Notes: generated from the letters alone by a model not told the origin. 25,959 nt of DNA from Herminiimonas sp. (GCA_014377155.1 JACMQD010000093.1:1-25959); one strand, 5' to 3'. Shown: positions 1 to 8,448, counted from the first letter of the stretch. Translations and numbers: made by a program.

Positions 1-626
1 ACGCCGCGGGTCAGGACTTCGATGTCGCTGGCACGCGCTGCGGCACGCCGCTCGTGTGGCAACTGCTCGCCGTCATCATCGAGCCACACTGGTCCGTCCA
101 GCCCGAATATCTTGTTCCAACCCTGGTTGCGATACACGTAGCGACCGCTGTCATCCTTGATGGAGGCAATGAAGGGACTCGCATCCATGAACGCATGGAA
201 GCGCCGTTCGCTTTCGATCAGCTTGAGCTCGGTGCGTCGCAGGTCGGCGCGCATGGTCGCTTCGTGCAGTTCGCGCAGCAAGGCAGGTGCGAGGCGTGCC
301 ATGTTGTGCTTCATCACATAATCGTTGGCGCCGGCTTTCATGGCCGCGACCGCAGTCTCTTCGCCTATCGTGCCTGACATCAGGATGAACGGGATATCCG
401 CATGCGTCGCCCGGCACATCGCCAGCGCATCCATGCCCGTGAATCCCTGCATCGAAAAATCGGAAATGACGACATCCCACGGTTGTGCCAGGGCTACGGC
501 CAGCTGCTTTGCATCCTGCACGCGCAACGCGGTCGGCTCAAGGCCGCCCCGGCGCAACGCACGCAGGATCAACAGCGCGTCGTCTTCCGAGTCCTCGACC
601 AGCAACACCCGTAGAGACGGGGTCAT
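1..626 (-). CDS. REC-PAS signalling protein, 3' end beyond the left edge
   Basis: A reading frame opens at the ATG at 626 and stays open to the window edge, giving about 208 residues. The first ~125 residues form a CheY-like receiver: an acidic cluster in LLVEDSEDD, the expected phospho-acceptor in ISDFSMQ (about Asp56), and a conserved Lys in DYVMKHN. From about residue 150 a PAS domain begins (SERRFHAFMDASP, then a YRNQGW stretch). The output domain, which could be a kinase, GGDEF or something else, is not visible. Its ATG overlaps the TGA of the upstream response regulator (ATGA), so the two are probably translationally coupled. It is the third gene of the operon headed by the ethylene-receptor-like kinase and is a plausible phosphorylation target of it (inference). 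The domain calls are clear; the full function is unknown. Confidence 0.85.
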   Translation of the reverse strand, partial: MTPSLRVLLVEDSEDDALLILRALRRGGLEPTALRVQDAKQLAVALAQPWDVVISDFSMQGFTGMDALAMCRATHADIPFILMSGTIGEETAVAAMKAGANDYVMKHNMARLAPALLRELHEATMRADLRRTELKLIESERRFHAFMDASPFIASIKDDSGRYVYRNQGWNKIFGLDGPVWLDDDGEQLPHERRAAARASDIEVLTRG

Positions 627-1084
627 GCCGGCCCCCCAAGCGGTGGCGACTGATTCATCGCCAGCCAGTACAGCGCGACTACCCGCGCCATCTCGGTAAA
701 TTCAGTGAAGTCGATGGGCTTGACCAGGTAACTGTTGGCACCCAGAACGTAGCTCAATTCCACATCCTGCTCCAGCATGGACGATGTCAGCATCAACACC
801 GGAATGAGCCGCGTGCGCGGATCGGATCGCATCGCCTTGAGCACGCCGAACCCATCCAGCCGCGGCAGCTTCAGGTCAAGCAGCACCAGTTTCGGCAGTG
901 GCAAGCCGGCCCGATCGGCAAAGAACGCGCGCGCGAACAGGAAGTCGATGGCTTCGATGCCGTCACGCGCCACCACGACCGGGTTGGCGATGTTGTTACG
1001 CTTGAAAGCGCGCAGCGTCAGGGCGACATCGTCCGGATTATCTTCGACCAGAAGGATCGATTCAAGCTGCTCTGGCACGGTCAC
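623..1084 (-). CDS. Rcp1-like single-domain response regulator
   Basis: This 153-residue protein is a lone receiver domain with no output domain. Visible landmarks are the acidic pair in LLVEDNPDD (Glu14/Asp15), the phospho-acceptor Asp70 in LVLLDLKLP, the switch Thr in LMLTSS and the Lys in YLVKPIDF. The EDNPDD start and the DLKLPRLDG motif are typical of the Rcp1 subfamily, which usually partners phytochrome-like kinases (family knowledge). The ORF starts inside the 3' end of the kinase gene (23-bp overlap) and its stop overlaps the next start, so the three genes form one transcription unit. It most likely shuttles phosphate from the adjacent kinase to another protein, for example the REC-PAS protein or the motility machinery; the target is inference. 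Confidence 0.93.
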   Translation of the reverse strand: MTVPEQLESILLVEDNPDDVALTLRAFKRNNIANPVVVARDGIEAIDFLFARAFFADRAGLPLPKLVLLDLKLPRLDGFGVLKAMRSDPRTRLIPVLMLTSSMLEQDVELSYVLGANSYLVKPIDFTEFTEMARVVALYWLAMNQSPPLGGPA

Positions 1085-2228
1085 CCTCCTTGACGCAGAA
1101 GTAGAAAGTCGCGCCTAGCCCGGGCCGCGCTTCGGCCCAGATTTTCCCATCATGGCGGTGGAGGATGCGCTTGACCAGCGCCAGCCCTATACCGGTCCCC
1201 TTGAAATCGGAGACGACATGCAGGCGCTCGAATGTCCCGAAGAGTTTTTCTGCATGCACCATATCGAATCCGGCGCCGTTGTCGGCAACGAAAAACACGG
1301 TGCTGCCGTCGAGCTCCGTGCAGCCAATACGAATGAGCGGGTGTTCGGTCTTGCCGGTAAATTTCCAGGCATTCTCGATCAGGTTTTGCAGCACGATCTG
1401 GAGCAACGCCTTGTCAGCATGGATCTGCATGCCGTCTGCAATTTTCCACTGCACCTCGCGGGCCGGCTGATCATGTTGCAGCGTCGAGAGAATGTCACTG
1501 CACAGCGCACTCAGGTCCACTGGATCGATCCGGATTTCGGAGCGCGTCACTTGCGCCAAGCGCAGCATGTCATCGATCAATCGCCCCATGCGCTGACTGG
1601 CAAGACGGATGCGTTGCAAGGCGTCCTGGCCGCCGGCGTCGAGCACGTCGCCGTAATCCTCCAGCAGCGCCAGCGAAAAACCATCCATGCTGCGCAGCGG
1701 CGCACGCAAGTCGTGCGAGACCGAATAACTGAATGCCTTGAGTTCTTCGTTCAATGCCGCCAGTTCGATATTTTTCAGGTGCAGGGACTGTTCGATGCGG
1801 GTACGATCGGCGATTTCCAGGCGTAGCAATTCGTTACTGGCTGCCAGCGCAGCCGGGCTTGGCAACGCCAGCGCGAACGGAATCAATTTCACGAGCAGGA
1901 TCGCGGTTGGTATGGATGCCAGTGCAGTGATGGCCTTGATCACGCCGGAGACCCAGTATGCCGGATACCAGACGGTCACGATTTCCATCACATGGCTCGC
2001 GCCACACGCCAGAATGAATACCGCAAAACACAGGAACATCCAGTGGAACTGGAGGTCTTTGCGCTTGCGCACAAAGAACAGCAAGGTCACGGGAATCGAA
2101 AAATAGGCCAGCGTAATCAGCGCATCGGAGACCACGTGTAACCACAACACAACCGGCTCCCAGAGATAGCAGTGGCCATGCGGCATGAAGTTATCGGCCG
2201 AGAAGAACCGGGTAAAAAAAGCGTTCAT
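1062..2228 (-). CDS. Ethylene-receptor-like (ETR1 N-terminal domain) sensor histidine kinase
   Basis: A 388-residue membrane kinase. Residues ~20-120 carry three hydrophobic helices resembling the plant ETR1 and cyanobacterial Etr1 ethylene-binding domain. SDALITLAYFSIP matches ETR1 SDFFIAIAYFSIP, and ACGASH matches LCGATH. The residues equivalent to ETR1 Asp25, Tyr32, Ile35, Pro36, Cys65 and His69 are all present (here 35, 42, 45, 46, 75 and 79, a constant offset of 10); in ETR1 the Cys/His pair holds the Cu(I) that binds ethylene. A linker of ~30 residues leads to HisKA with phospho-His172 (SHDLRAPLRS), then HATPase_c with LIENAWKF, DNGAGF and GTGIGLAL. I chose the ATG at 2228 because AGGAG lies five bases upstream; the frame is open further upstream but that part reads like non-coding sequence. 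Ligand identity is inferred from residue conservation. Confidence 0.9.
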   Translation of the reverse strand: MNAFFTRFFSADNFMPHGHCYLWEPVVLWLHVVSDALITLAYFSIPVTLLFFVRKRKDLQFHWMFLCFAVFILACGASHVMEIVTVWYPAYWVSGVIKAITALASIPTAILLVKLIPFALALPSPAALAASNELLRLEIADRTRIEQSLHLKNIELAALNEELKAFSYSVSHDLRAPLRSMDGFSLALLEDYGDVLDAGGQDALQRIRLASQRMGRLIDDMLRLAQVTRSEIRIDPVDLSALCSDILSTLQHDQPAREVQWKIADGMQIHADKALLQIVLQNLIENAWKFTGKTEHPLIRIGCTELDGSTVFFVADNGAGFDMVHAEKLFGTFERLHVVSDFKGTGIGLALVKRILHRHDGKIWAEARPGLGATFYFCVKEGDRARAA

Positions 2229-2648
2229 CGAACTCCTGGTGAGTGGTGCTGGCGGTGCTGGGAAAGTTGCGCCTGTCGAGTGTGTAACAGGCCGTGCGCC
2301 ATCGACAGGCGTGGGCTGCGCTAGAACGTGGGCTTGGAATCCGGCTCTTGCATCCGGGCGCTGCCCGTCGAACGAGTCATCAGGAACAACGCCTTCGGCA
2401 CAGCGACGCGCCGGATTCCGATCAAGTAGAGTTATATTTCTCCCGCGATATGGAGTGTGCGGTGAAAATTTGTCAAGGCAGCTAGGATTTTGCCTAGCGG
2501 AAACAAGTGAATTCCTGATGGAAGCATCGCCAGAATCCATCTCTTGCCTACTGTCACAGGTTCTCGGGCGCCGCCCGCGCGGCAGAAACGGTGGGATCAG
2601 GCCAGGGTCAGAAGTGCCGGGCCATGCATGAAACCATGTCGTCGGCGG
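2229..2648. other. Intergenic region between the two two-component operons
   Basis: About 420 bases without a supportable gene. It holds the ribosome-binding site of the ethylene-receptor-like kinase, the candidate promoter and the dyad at 2448-2498. Open frames across it on both strands lack start signals or recognisable motifs. I see no clear terminator with a T-tract behind the NarL-type regulator that ends at 2649. Confidence 0.6.
2448..2498 (-). promoter_or_regulatory. Candidate promoter and upstream dyad for the ethylene-receptor-like operon
   Basis: On the minus strand a perfect -35 hexamer TTGACA lies at 2471-2476. A weak -10 candidate (CATATC, 2447-2452) follows at 18-bp spacing. 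Just upstream, at 2481-2498, is a perfect 6+6 inverted repeat, GCTAGG-N6-CCTAGC. That position relative to the -35 suits an activator site. The leader to the ATG would be about 210 bases. The -10 is poor, so the promoter call is tentative; the dyad itself is unambiguous. Confidence 0.4.
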
Positions 2649-3308
2649 TCAACCGTCGTCGCTCGTAAGTCCGTGTTTGACGGCCAGCAGCACCAGCCCG
2701 ACCAGGTCGCGCACACCGAGCCGCTCCATGATCTGGGCGCGATGCGCCGCCACGGTTTTTTCACTGAGGTCGAGATCGAAGGCGATCTCCTTGGTCGCCT
2801 TGCGATGAACGATCATCGTCAATATCTGCAGCTGCCTGGGCGTCAGCGCCTGCAACGGATTTTGCGATAGCGCCACAGGCCGGAGGAAACGCTCGATCAT
2901 CTTGGTCGAGACCGCCGGACTCAAGTAGGTCTCCTCGCGTGCAATGGCTTGCAGCGCAATTTCCAGTTCGGCCGGTGCCGCTTCCTTGAGCAGGTAAGCC
3001 GAGGCACCCAGCCTAAGCGCCTCTGTTACCAGCTCTTCGGATGCATGCATGCTGAGGATGACAATCGCCATTGCCGGAAACTTCTGCCGCAGCACCCGTA
3101 CCAGGTCTAGCCCGTTATACATGCCCATGGTGATGTCGGTCATGACGATATCAGGAACATGTTGCGCCAGAGCTGCCTTGGCCTCGTCGGGATTCGAGGC
3201 TTCAGCAATGACGACAAAGTCCTTGATCTGATCGATCAGGCTGCGGATCCCGGCGCGCACCAGCACATGATCATCGACCAGGAGAATGGTCGTTTTTTTA
3301 GTCATCAT
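2649..3308 (-). CDS. NarL/FixJ-family response regulator
   Basis: A 219-residue DNA-binding regulator. The N-terminal receiver has LLVDDHVLVRAG, phospho-acceptor Asp58 in IVMTDITMG, a Ser at the switch position in VILSMHA and Lys in YLLKEA. The C-terminal LuxR-type helix-turn-helix (about residues 150-215) has LTPRQLQIL and the recognition segment SEKTVAAHRAQIMERLGV. The ORF begins 11 bases inside the 3' end of the three-PAS histidine kinase, so the pair is one operon and almost certainly a cognate two-component system. Two adjacent ATGs exist; the first is used here. Candidate sites for a NarL-type protein are the TAGG/CCTA dyads at 2481-2498 and 5426-5440 (inference). Confidence 0.93.
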   Translation of the reverse strand: MMTKKTTILLVDDHVLVRAGIRSLIDQIKDFVVIAEASNPDEAKAALAQHVPDIVMTDITMGMYNGLDLVRVLRQKFPAMAIVILSMHASEELVTEALRLGASAYLLKEAAPAELEIALQAIAREETYLSPAVSTKMIERFLRPVALSQNPLQALTPRQLQILTMIVHRKATKEIAFDLDLSEKTVAAHRAQIMERLGVRDLVGLVLLAVKHGLTSDDG

Positions 3309-5292
3309 TTTTCAGGGGCAGAGATACCACGATGCGGGTGCCATGTCCTGGTGCTGTCTCGACCTCGAAACTGCCGCCCATCAATTCGATCCGCTCCTTC
3401 ATGCCGAGTAGTCCGCTACCGCCACCGTTTGGCAAGACATGGCCGGAAACGACAGTGCGATCGAAACCCCTGCCGTTATCACGAATGATCATCTCGAGCT
3501 CGCGCCCGGATTCGCCGCCGTTGATTTCGACCACTACGCGCATGGCATCGGCATGCCGGATGATGTTGGTAAGGCTTTCCTGCACGATGCGATAGACGGC
3601 GATTTCGATCGATGGCTCCAGCGTGGTTGGCAAGCCGGCATATTCAAAAACAGTCGTGATCGCGCTGTTGGCAAACTGCCGCGCCAGTAATCGCCGTATC
3701 GCCGATTCCAGTCCCAAATAGTCCAGCGCTGGGGGGCGCAAGGAAACAGAGATGACGCGAATTTGTCCGATAAGGGTCACAATCGCCGCGTCGATGTTTA
3801 TCCAGATACCGATGGCATCGGGTTCGGCCAGATGCCGGCGTAGCTGATACAAATCGAATTTCAGCAAGGCCAGGCGTTGCCCTAATTCGTCGTGCAACTC
3901 ACGCGCCAGGTTGATGCGCTCCTGCTCTTGCGCCTGGATCAACTTACCCGAGAGTTTTTCCAGGTTTGCATTCAAGGACAGAATTTTTTCTGATTCCCGC
4001 TGTCGTTCCGTAATGTCTTCGCCCAGACTCGCTATCCCAACCACCTCGCCAGTGTGTGCATGCATGATCGAACTGGTCCAGCAGATCAGGCGCAATTCTC
4101 CCGACCGGGTACGTATCTGGTTTTCGTGACGTCCTTCTTCGGGTTGATCGGCAAGCAGGGTTGCGAAATGCTGTAGCGTACTAGCGGATTCACCCGGCAT
4201 GAACAGCTCAAACCAGTTGCGGCCAATGATTTCGTCGTGACGCCATCCAGTCAGCTGCGTCAGCGCTTCGTTGCAGAACGTGATTTTTGCGTCGCAGTTG
4301 AGCATCACGGAAATGAGCCCTATGTTGGTGAGCAATTCCCGCAGCCGGAACTCACTCTCGTACAGGGCCCGGGCAACATTTTTACTCTTGGTAATGTCTT
4401 CGGCCGCTCCCGTGATGCGTGTCACGCGCCCATTTTCATCTTGAATCGAGAAAACCTTCAGGGCAATCCAGCGCACTGCCAGGTCCGGGCGAACAATATG
4501 AAAAACACAATCAAACCGGGTATTTGACGTCTTCTGATGGGCGCAATATTCCGCATGGAGGCGCATGCGCTCGTCCGGTGACAACAAGGCCAGCCATGCG
4601 TTGGGATCGGCATACATGGCGGCGCAACTCTGACCAAAGATTTCTTCATAGGCCGAGCTCACGTAGAGCATCCGCTTGCTGTGCGTATCTGCAAGAAAAA
4701 ACGCATCGCTGATGTTGGCTGCCATTTGATGAAACCCCAGTTCGCTTGCGCTGAGGGTCGCTTCAATCTTTTTTGTGGCCGTGACGTTGACATGCATCAC
4801 GATGGCGCCGGTTGGCTGCGTTGCGCCGAGCGAGGATACGGTCAAACGGAACCAGTTTTGTTCGGTCGGGCCATGGCAGGGATAGTCAATCGAAAAGGTC
4901 GGCTGTGCGCCGTCGAGCACATTACGGATGCTAGCAGCCAACGGGGGGCAGTCCCCGTCATTGTCCAAAGAAACATTACGGCAAACGTCCAAGTAATTTG
5001 TGCCAATGCCAAAATTGTTCGCGTCAGGCAAGCCGTTTTTAGCAGCATGCAAACGCCATGCATCGTTGACCGCCAGGATGGTGCCATGCGTATTAAGTAA
5101 GGCAACATTGCCAGGAATGGCATCCAGGATGGCCTGTTGAGATTGCTTAGACGAGGCGACGCCCAAACGCAATTGCGCCATGGCGCCGTTACTGGCAGTG
5201 ACTTGCCGTAGGGCGCGCAAGCGCAGCCAAAACCGGTGGATTAAAAACATTCGCCATTGTGCCTTAATTTGTACTGCCAGTCTGACCGTCAT
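3298..5292 (-). CDS. Three-PAS sensor histidine kinase of the NarX/DegS (HisKA_3) class
   Basis: A 664-residue kinase. PAS-like units lie at about residues 50-172, 182-302 and 312-432; two of them end in EDIT-type PAC motifs, and the first ends with VTATKK. A helical linker then leads to the HisKA_3 dimerisation domain with phospho-His467 in ARELHDELGQRL. The HATPase_c domain has ESLTNIIRHA, DNGRGFD and GLLGMKERIELMGG, and the protein ends KNDD. No strong transmembrane pair is visible, though residues 15-28 are mildly hydrophobic, so it is probably a soluble or peripheral sensor of a small molecule, redox state or energy state. The upstream Shine-Dalgarno (GGGA) is weak; the ATG at 5250 is an alternative start. 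It overlaps and surely pairs with the NarL-type regulator. The signal is unknown. Confidence 0.92.
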   Translation of the reverse strand: MTVRLAVQIKAQWRMFLIHRFWLRLRALRQVTASNGAMAQLRLGVASSKQSQQAILDAIPGNVALLNTHGTILAVNDAWRLHAAKNGLPDANNFGIGTNYLDVCRNVSLDNDGDCPPLAASIRNVLDGAQPTFSIDYPCHGPTEQNWFRLTVSSLGATQPTGAIVMHVNVTATKKIEATLSASELGFHQMAANISDAFFLADTHSKRMLYVSSAYEEIFGQSCAAMYADPNAWLALLSPDERMRLHAEYCAHQKTSNTRFDCVFHIVRPDLAVRWIALKVFSIQDENGRVTRITGAAEDITKSKNVARALYESEFRLRELLTNIGLISVMLNCDAKITFCNEALTQLTGWRHDEIIGRNWFELFMPGESASTLQHFATLLADQPEEGRHENQIRTRSGELRLICWTSSIMHAHTGEVVGIASLGEDITERQRESEKILSLNANLEKLSGKLIQAQEQERINLARELHDELGQRLALLKFDLYQLRRHLAEPDAIGIWINIDAAIVTLIGQIRVISVSLRPPALDYLGLESAIRRLLARQFANSAITTVFEYAGLPTTLEPSIEIAVYRIVQESLTNIIRHADAMRVVVEINGGESGRELEMIIRDNGRGFDRTVVSGHVLPNGGGSGLLGMKERIELMGGSFEVETAPGHGTRIVVSLPLKNDD

Positions 5293-5425
5293 CGTCCCGT
5301 GTCGACGGTTGAAGGAAGATTAAATACGAAAAACATTTGGTCTATTTCCATACGTTCCCAGACAAGGCTGGCGAGTGTGCCGAGCGCTGGCAAACAACCC
5401 AGACAAGAGATTATCTTGTTTCTAT

Positions 5426-5440
5426 TAGGAAATTTACCTA
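5426..5440. promoter_or_regulatory. TAGG-N7-CCTA dyad between the divergent kinase and chemoreceptor genes
   Basis: TAGG and CCTA flank AAATTTA in the 208-bp divergent intergenic region. The half-site TAGGAAA (TTTCCTA in reverse) equals the heptad type recognised by some NarL/FixJ regulators such as BvgA (family knowledge). A possible -10 for the chemoreceptor gene (TATCCT, 5464-5469) lies downstream on the plus strand, which would place the dyad at or next to the -35. A similar dyad occurs at 2481-2498. Its role as an operator is inference. Confidence 0.4.
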
Positions 5441-5500
5441 GACGGAGAGCGGCGCCCCTCGCTTATCCTGCCGTGTCACCCAATCGACTTAAGGCGGACC

Positions 5501-7204
5501 ATGAAACTCTCCAATCTGAAACTCGGTACAAAGCTGTATCTCGGTTTTGGTTTGCTCGTTCTGTTTGTGCTGATCCTGTCGGTGGCCAGTGCGATGCAGG
5601 CCAGGGGCATTAGGGAAATCATGAAAGTGCAGACCGCGTTACGCACGCAGGAACTCGAGCAGCTTTACGTCGTTCGCGAAGCGCTCGACCAAACCGGTCT
5701 GGCCGCACGCAATGCATTTATATTTCCAGATGAACAAAACGCCAACGCAGAGCTGGATCTGGTCGACAAGGAAAAAGCAATCTACCTTGCTGCGCTACAG
5801 AAGGTCGCGCCATTATTTCCTGACAACGCGGACTTCGCCAAGGTGCAGAAGGGTTTGCTGCAGATGGCAGAAGAGCTCAAACGGCCGCGCCAGTACCGTA
5901 ACGACAAGCAGATGGTCGAATTCGGCGAATTCCTGGTCAAGGAATGCAGCCCGCTGCGGCGTCAAATCGTCGGGGACATGGATGTCATGATGAAGTCGGT
6001 GCAGACGGCGGTGGACATGCAGACGGCGCACGCCGAGCAGTCCATCGCCTCGTCAACGGTCTTTAACGGGGTCATCTCTGCCATTGCGATTCTCTTTAGC
6101 GTACTAGTTGCCTGGTTCACGGCACGCAGCATTACGGTACCGGTCAACGCAGCGGTGAAGGTCGCAAGAACAGTCGCGACCGGCGATCTCACCAGCAATA
6201 TTATGGTTACGTCAAAAGACGAGACCGGACAGTTGCTGCAAGCCCTGAAGGACATGAACGGTAGCCTGGCGCAGATGGTTGCCGAAGTGAGGACGGGCAG
6301 CGAGACGATCGCCATGGCCTCTTCTGAAATCGCTTCGGGTAACCTTGATCTGTCGTCGCGCACCGAACAACAGGCTGCCTCTCTTGAAGAAACTGCATCG
6401 TCGATGGAAGAGTTGACCTCGACGGTAAAACAGAACACGGAAAACGCGGCGCAGGCCAGCAAGATGGCGCAGGCGGCGTCCGAGGTCGCGGCCCGCGGTG
6501 GCGCCGTAGTGTTGCAAGTTGTCAATACGATGACTGCAATTACTACGTCGGCCAAGAAAATTGCCGACATCATTGGTGTGATTGACGGCATTGCGTTTCA
6601 AACAAATATCCTCGCGTTAAATGCTGCGGTAGAAGCCGCGCGCGCGGGTGAACAGGGCCGCGGCTTCGCGGTCGTGGCAACGGAGGTGCGCAATCTTGCC
6701 CAGCGCTCGGCGGCAGCCGCGAAGGAAATCAAAGGTTTGATCAACGATTCGGTCGACAATGTCGAGACCGGCAGCAAGCTGGTAACCGAAGCGGGCAGCA
6801 CCATGGGCGAGATCGTTGACAGCATCCGCCGCGTCACCGACATCATGTCCGAAATTGCGGCGGCCTCGATCGAGCAGGGCGCCGGTATCGCGCAAGTCAA
6901 TCAAGCGGTAAGCCAGATGGGTCAAGTCACGCAGCAAAATGCGGCGCTGGTCGAAGAAGCGGCGGCAGCAGCAGCATCACTGCAGGACCAGGCATACAGC
7001 CTGACCAAACAGATGAGCACATTCAAGATTGAGGACGGCAACCGTGCCACTCTGCCTGCACGCTCTCAGGCAGTCGCAACGAGAACCGCTCCAATCGTTC
7101 GGACACCAGCTGCCCGCACTCCCGTACCGCTTGCCGCGCCAGCCCGACGTGCCGTACCTGCGCTGCAACCCGCCGGCGGCAGCGCAGATTGGGAACAATT
7201 TTGA
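5501..7204 (+). CDS. Methyl-accepting chemotaxis protein with C-terminal tether
   Basis: A 567-residue transmembrane chemoreceptor. TM1 spans about residues 10-32, a helical-bundle periplasmic domain (4HB type) about 33-188 and TM2 about 190-210. HAMP follows to about 265, then a long methyl-accepting signalling domain. The hairpin tip carries the canonical [29 protein letters not shown]. The tail is Ala/Pro/Arg-rich and ends DWEQF, which resembles the xWxxF pentapeptide that binds the CheR methyltransferase in Tar/Tsr-like receptors. AAGG lies just upstream of the start. It is divergent from the PAS kinase operon; no cheA or cheW is visible, so it must feed a chemotaxis system encoded elsewhere. 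The ligand cannot be read from the sequence. Confidence 0.95.
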   Translation: MKLSNLKLGTKLYLGFGLLVLFVLILSVASAMQARGIREIMKVQTALRTQELEQLYVVREALDQTGLAARNAFIFPDEQNANAELDLVDKEKAIYLAALQKVAPLFPDNADFAKVQKGLLQMAEELKRPRQYRNDKQMVEFGEFLVKECSPLRRQIVGDMDVMMKSVQTAVDMQTAHAEQSIASSTVFNGVISAIAILFSVLVAWFTARSITVPVNAAVKVARTVATGDLTSNIMVTSKDETGQLLQALKDMNGSLAQMVAEVRTGSETIAMASSEIASGNLDLSSRTEQQAASLEETASSMEELTSTVKQNTENAAQASKMAQAASEVAARGGAVVLQVVNTMTAITTSAKKIADIIGVIDGIAFQTNILALNAAVEAARAGEQGRGFAVVATEVRNLAQRSAAAAKEIKGLINDSVDNVETGSKLVTEAGSTMGEIVDSIRRVTDIMSEIAAASIEQGAGIAQVNQAVSQMGQVTQQNAALVEEAAAAAASLQDQAYSLTKQMSTFKIEDGNRATLPARSQAVATRTAPIVRTPAARTPVPLAAPARRAVPALQPAGGSADWEQF

Positions 7205-7604
7205 CCCATCGCGCCGGCACAACGGTACGGCCGCGCTGGAGTCAGAAGGGTCAGGGTATGTTAAAAAAATGGGCGTCAAACAGTAGCAAATGAACATGTA
7301 CGTACATGCGTTGTGCGGGTCTTGGATCGATTCGCCGTTCGCTCCAAATCCGTGACGCCGAGCAGATCGATGCAGTCGAGCCGCTCGTTCCAGGATGCGT
7401 CCAACGCGTTACCCAACGCGATCATTTCACCCTCGAAATCGTCATCGTCACGCACGGAGTGCTCGGCCGCCCAAACTCTGGCCGTGGGCGTCGATTCTGT
7501 TTTTCGTGTGGTGCGACGTCCCCTTGTACTGTTCCTCACAGCCATCCTGGGCATTGCTCCCTGCTTTAATTTTCCGTTCGTCGATCGCCATCGGCCCAAG
7601 CGAC
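7205..7604. other. Gene-poor gap with a 14-bp palindrome
   Basis: About 400 bases between the chemoreceptor stop and the persulfide dioxygenase stop (both genes point into it). Open frames on both strands give low-complexity or unrecognisable proteins that are antisense to each other, so I call no gene. The perfect palindrome CATGTAC/GTACATG lies at 7295-7308. No hairpin with a T-tract that would clearly terminate either flanking gene was found. Confidence 0.5.
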
Positions 7605-8354
7605 TCAGCCTTGCGGGCTATCAGTCATATGACCGCAATATTTTTCGAGATTTTCGGGCAAATGGTCAGGACAAACGCCGCATTGTCGGTTACCCGGCAA
7701 GGCAAAATCGATGAATTTCGGGTAAGGCAAATGCAGGTTGTCCATGATCTCTCGGAACTGTTCTAAAGTTCGTTCCTGTCCAAGTCGCGGGTTGCGTTTT
7801 TTTTCTTGTGCAATCGAGGATAGGAACCGTTCCTGGTAATCATGGCCCGGATATACAAGCGTCTCGTCCGGCAGCACAAATAACTTTTCCGTGACACTTC
7901 GGTATAACGTGTCCGCATCGCCTTCCTGGAAATCGGTGCGACCGCAGCCTTCGATCAGCAGCGCATCCCCGGTAAAAATCCTGTCGCGGAATAGATAAGA
8001 AAAATGGCCTGCAGTATGCCCTGGCGTATGCAGCGGCTGAAGCACCAGACTGCCAACCTGGAGCGGCACATCTTCTACGATACCGACATCGGTACAGGGC
8101 AAACGGTCAAAGGCAGGCGCGGCAATCTTGCTTCCCACCTTATTTTTCAATTCCAGAGCGGCAGTAATGTGGTCGGCATGAATATGGGTCTCCACGCTAT
8201 AGGCCAATCTAAGGCCAAGGCGGTCGAGCTCGGCAAGATCGCGCTCTATCGAAACAATGACCGGATCAATCAAAATCGCCTGTCCGGTTTCTTCGCAACC
8301 TAACAGGTAAGTGTAGGTACTCGACAAAGGCTCGAACAGCTGACGAAAAATCAT
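7605..8354 (-). CDS. blh: Persulfide dioxygenase / ETHE1-like metallo-beta-lactamase-fold protein (Blh type)
   Basis: A 249-residue protein of the ETHE1 group, which oxidises glutathione persulfide to sulfite in sulfide detoxification. Metal-site motifs are ETHIHADHITAA (His57, His59, Asp61, His62), HTPGHTAGH, FTGDALLIEGCGRTDFQ and YPGHDY. The C-terminus has three Cys residues in a short tail (CGVCPDHL, then YCGHM). The frame extends further upstream, but the ATG at 8354 has AGGAG at good spacing and begins the conserved MIFRQLFEP. It is transcribed divergently from the ArsR-type regulator across an AT-rich palindrome, matching the bigR/blh arrangement known in other proteobacteria. It is likely repressed by that regulator until persulfides accumulate (inference from the family). 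Confidence 0.92.
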   Translation of the reverse strand: MIFRQLFEPLSSTYTYLLGCEETGQAILIDPVIVSIERDLAELDRLGLRLAYSVETHIHADHITAALELKNKVGSKIAAPAFDRLPCTDVGIVEDVPLQVGSLVLQPLHTPGHTAGHFSYLFRDRIFTGDALLIEGCGRTDFQEGDADTLYRSVTEKLFVLPDETLVYPGHDYQERFLSSIAQEKKRNPRLGQERTLEQFREIMDNLHLPYPKFIDFALPGNRQCGVCPDHLPENLEKYCGHMTDSPQG

Positions 8355-8382
8355 GGAATGCTCCTGTCGGAAATCGCTTAAA

Positions 8383-8417
8383 TATATACTTGAATATATA
8401 CTATAAAAATATATAAT
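8383..8417 (+). promoter_or_regulatory. Promoter and BigR-type operator in the divergent sulfide-module region
   Basis: TATATA-CTTGAA-TATATA (8383-8400) is a perfect 6+6 inverted repeat. On the plus strand TTGAAT (8390-8395) and a perfect TATAAT (8412-8417) with 16-bp spacing form a sigma-70 promoter whose -35 lies inside the palindrome. On the minus strand, TATATT (8381-8386) could serve as the -10 of the dioxygenase gene. A repressor bound here would block both directions. AT-rich palindromes are known targets of BigR. Confidence 0.65.
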
Positions 8418-8448
8418 GAAAGGATAATTCCCCATCTGGAACCGCATC

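Noticed and set aside
7306..7714. Overlapping open frames on both strands between the chemoreceptor and the dioxygenase genes
   Set aside because: No start signals, no recognised motifs, and they mirror each other as expected of GC-rich chance frames.
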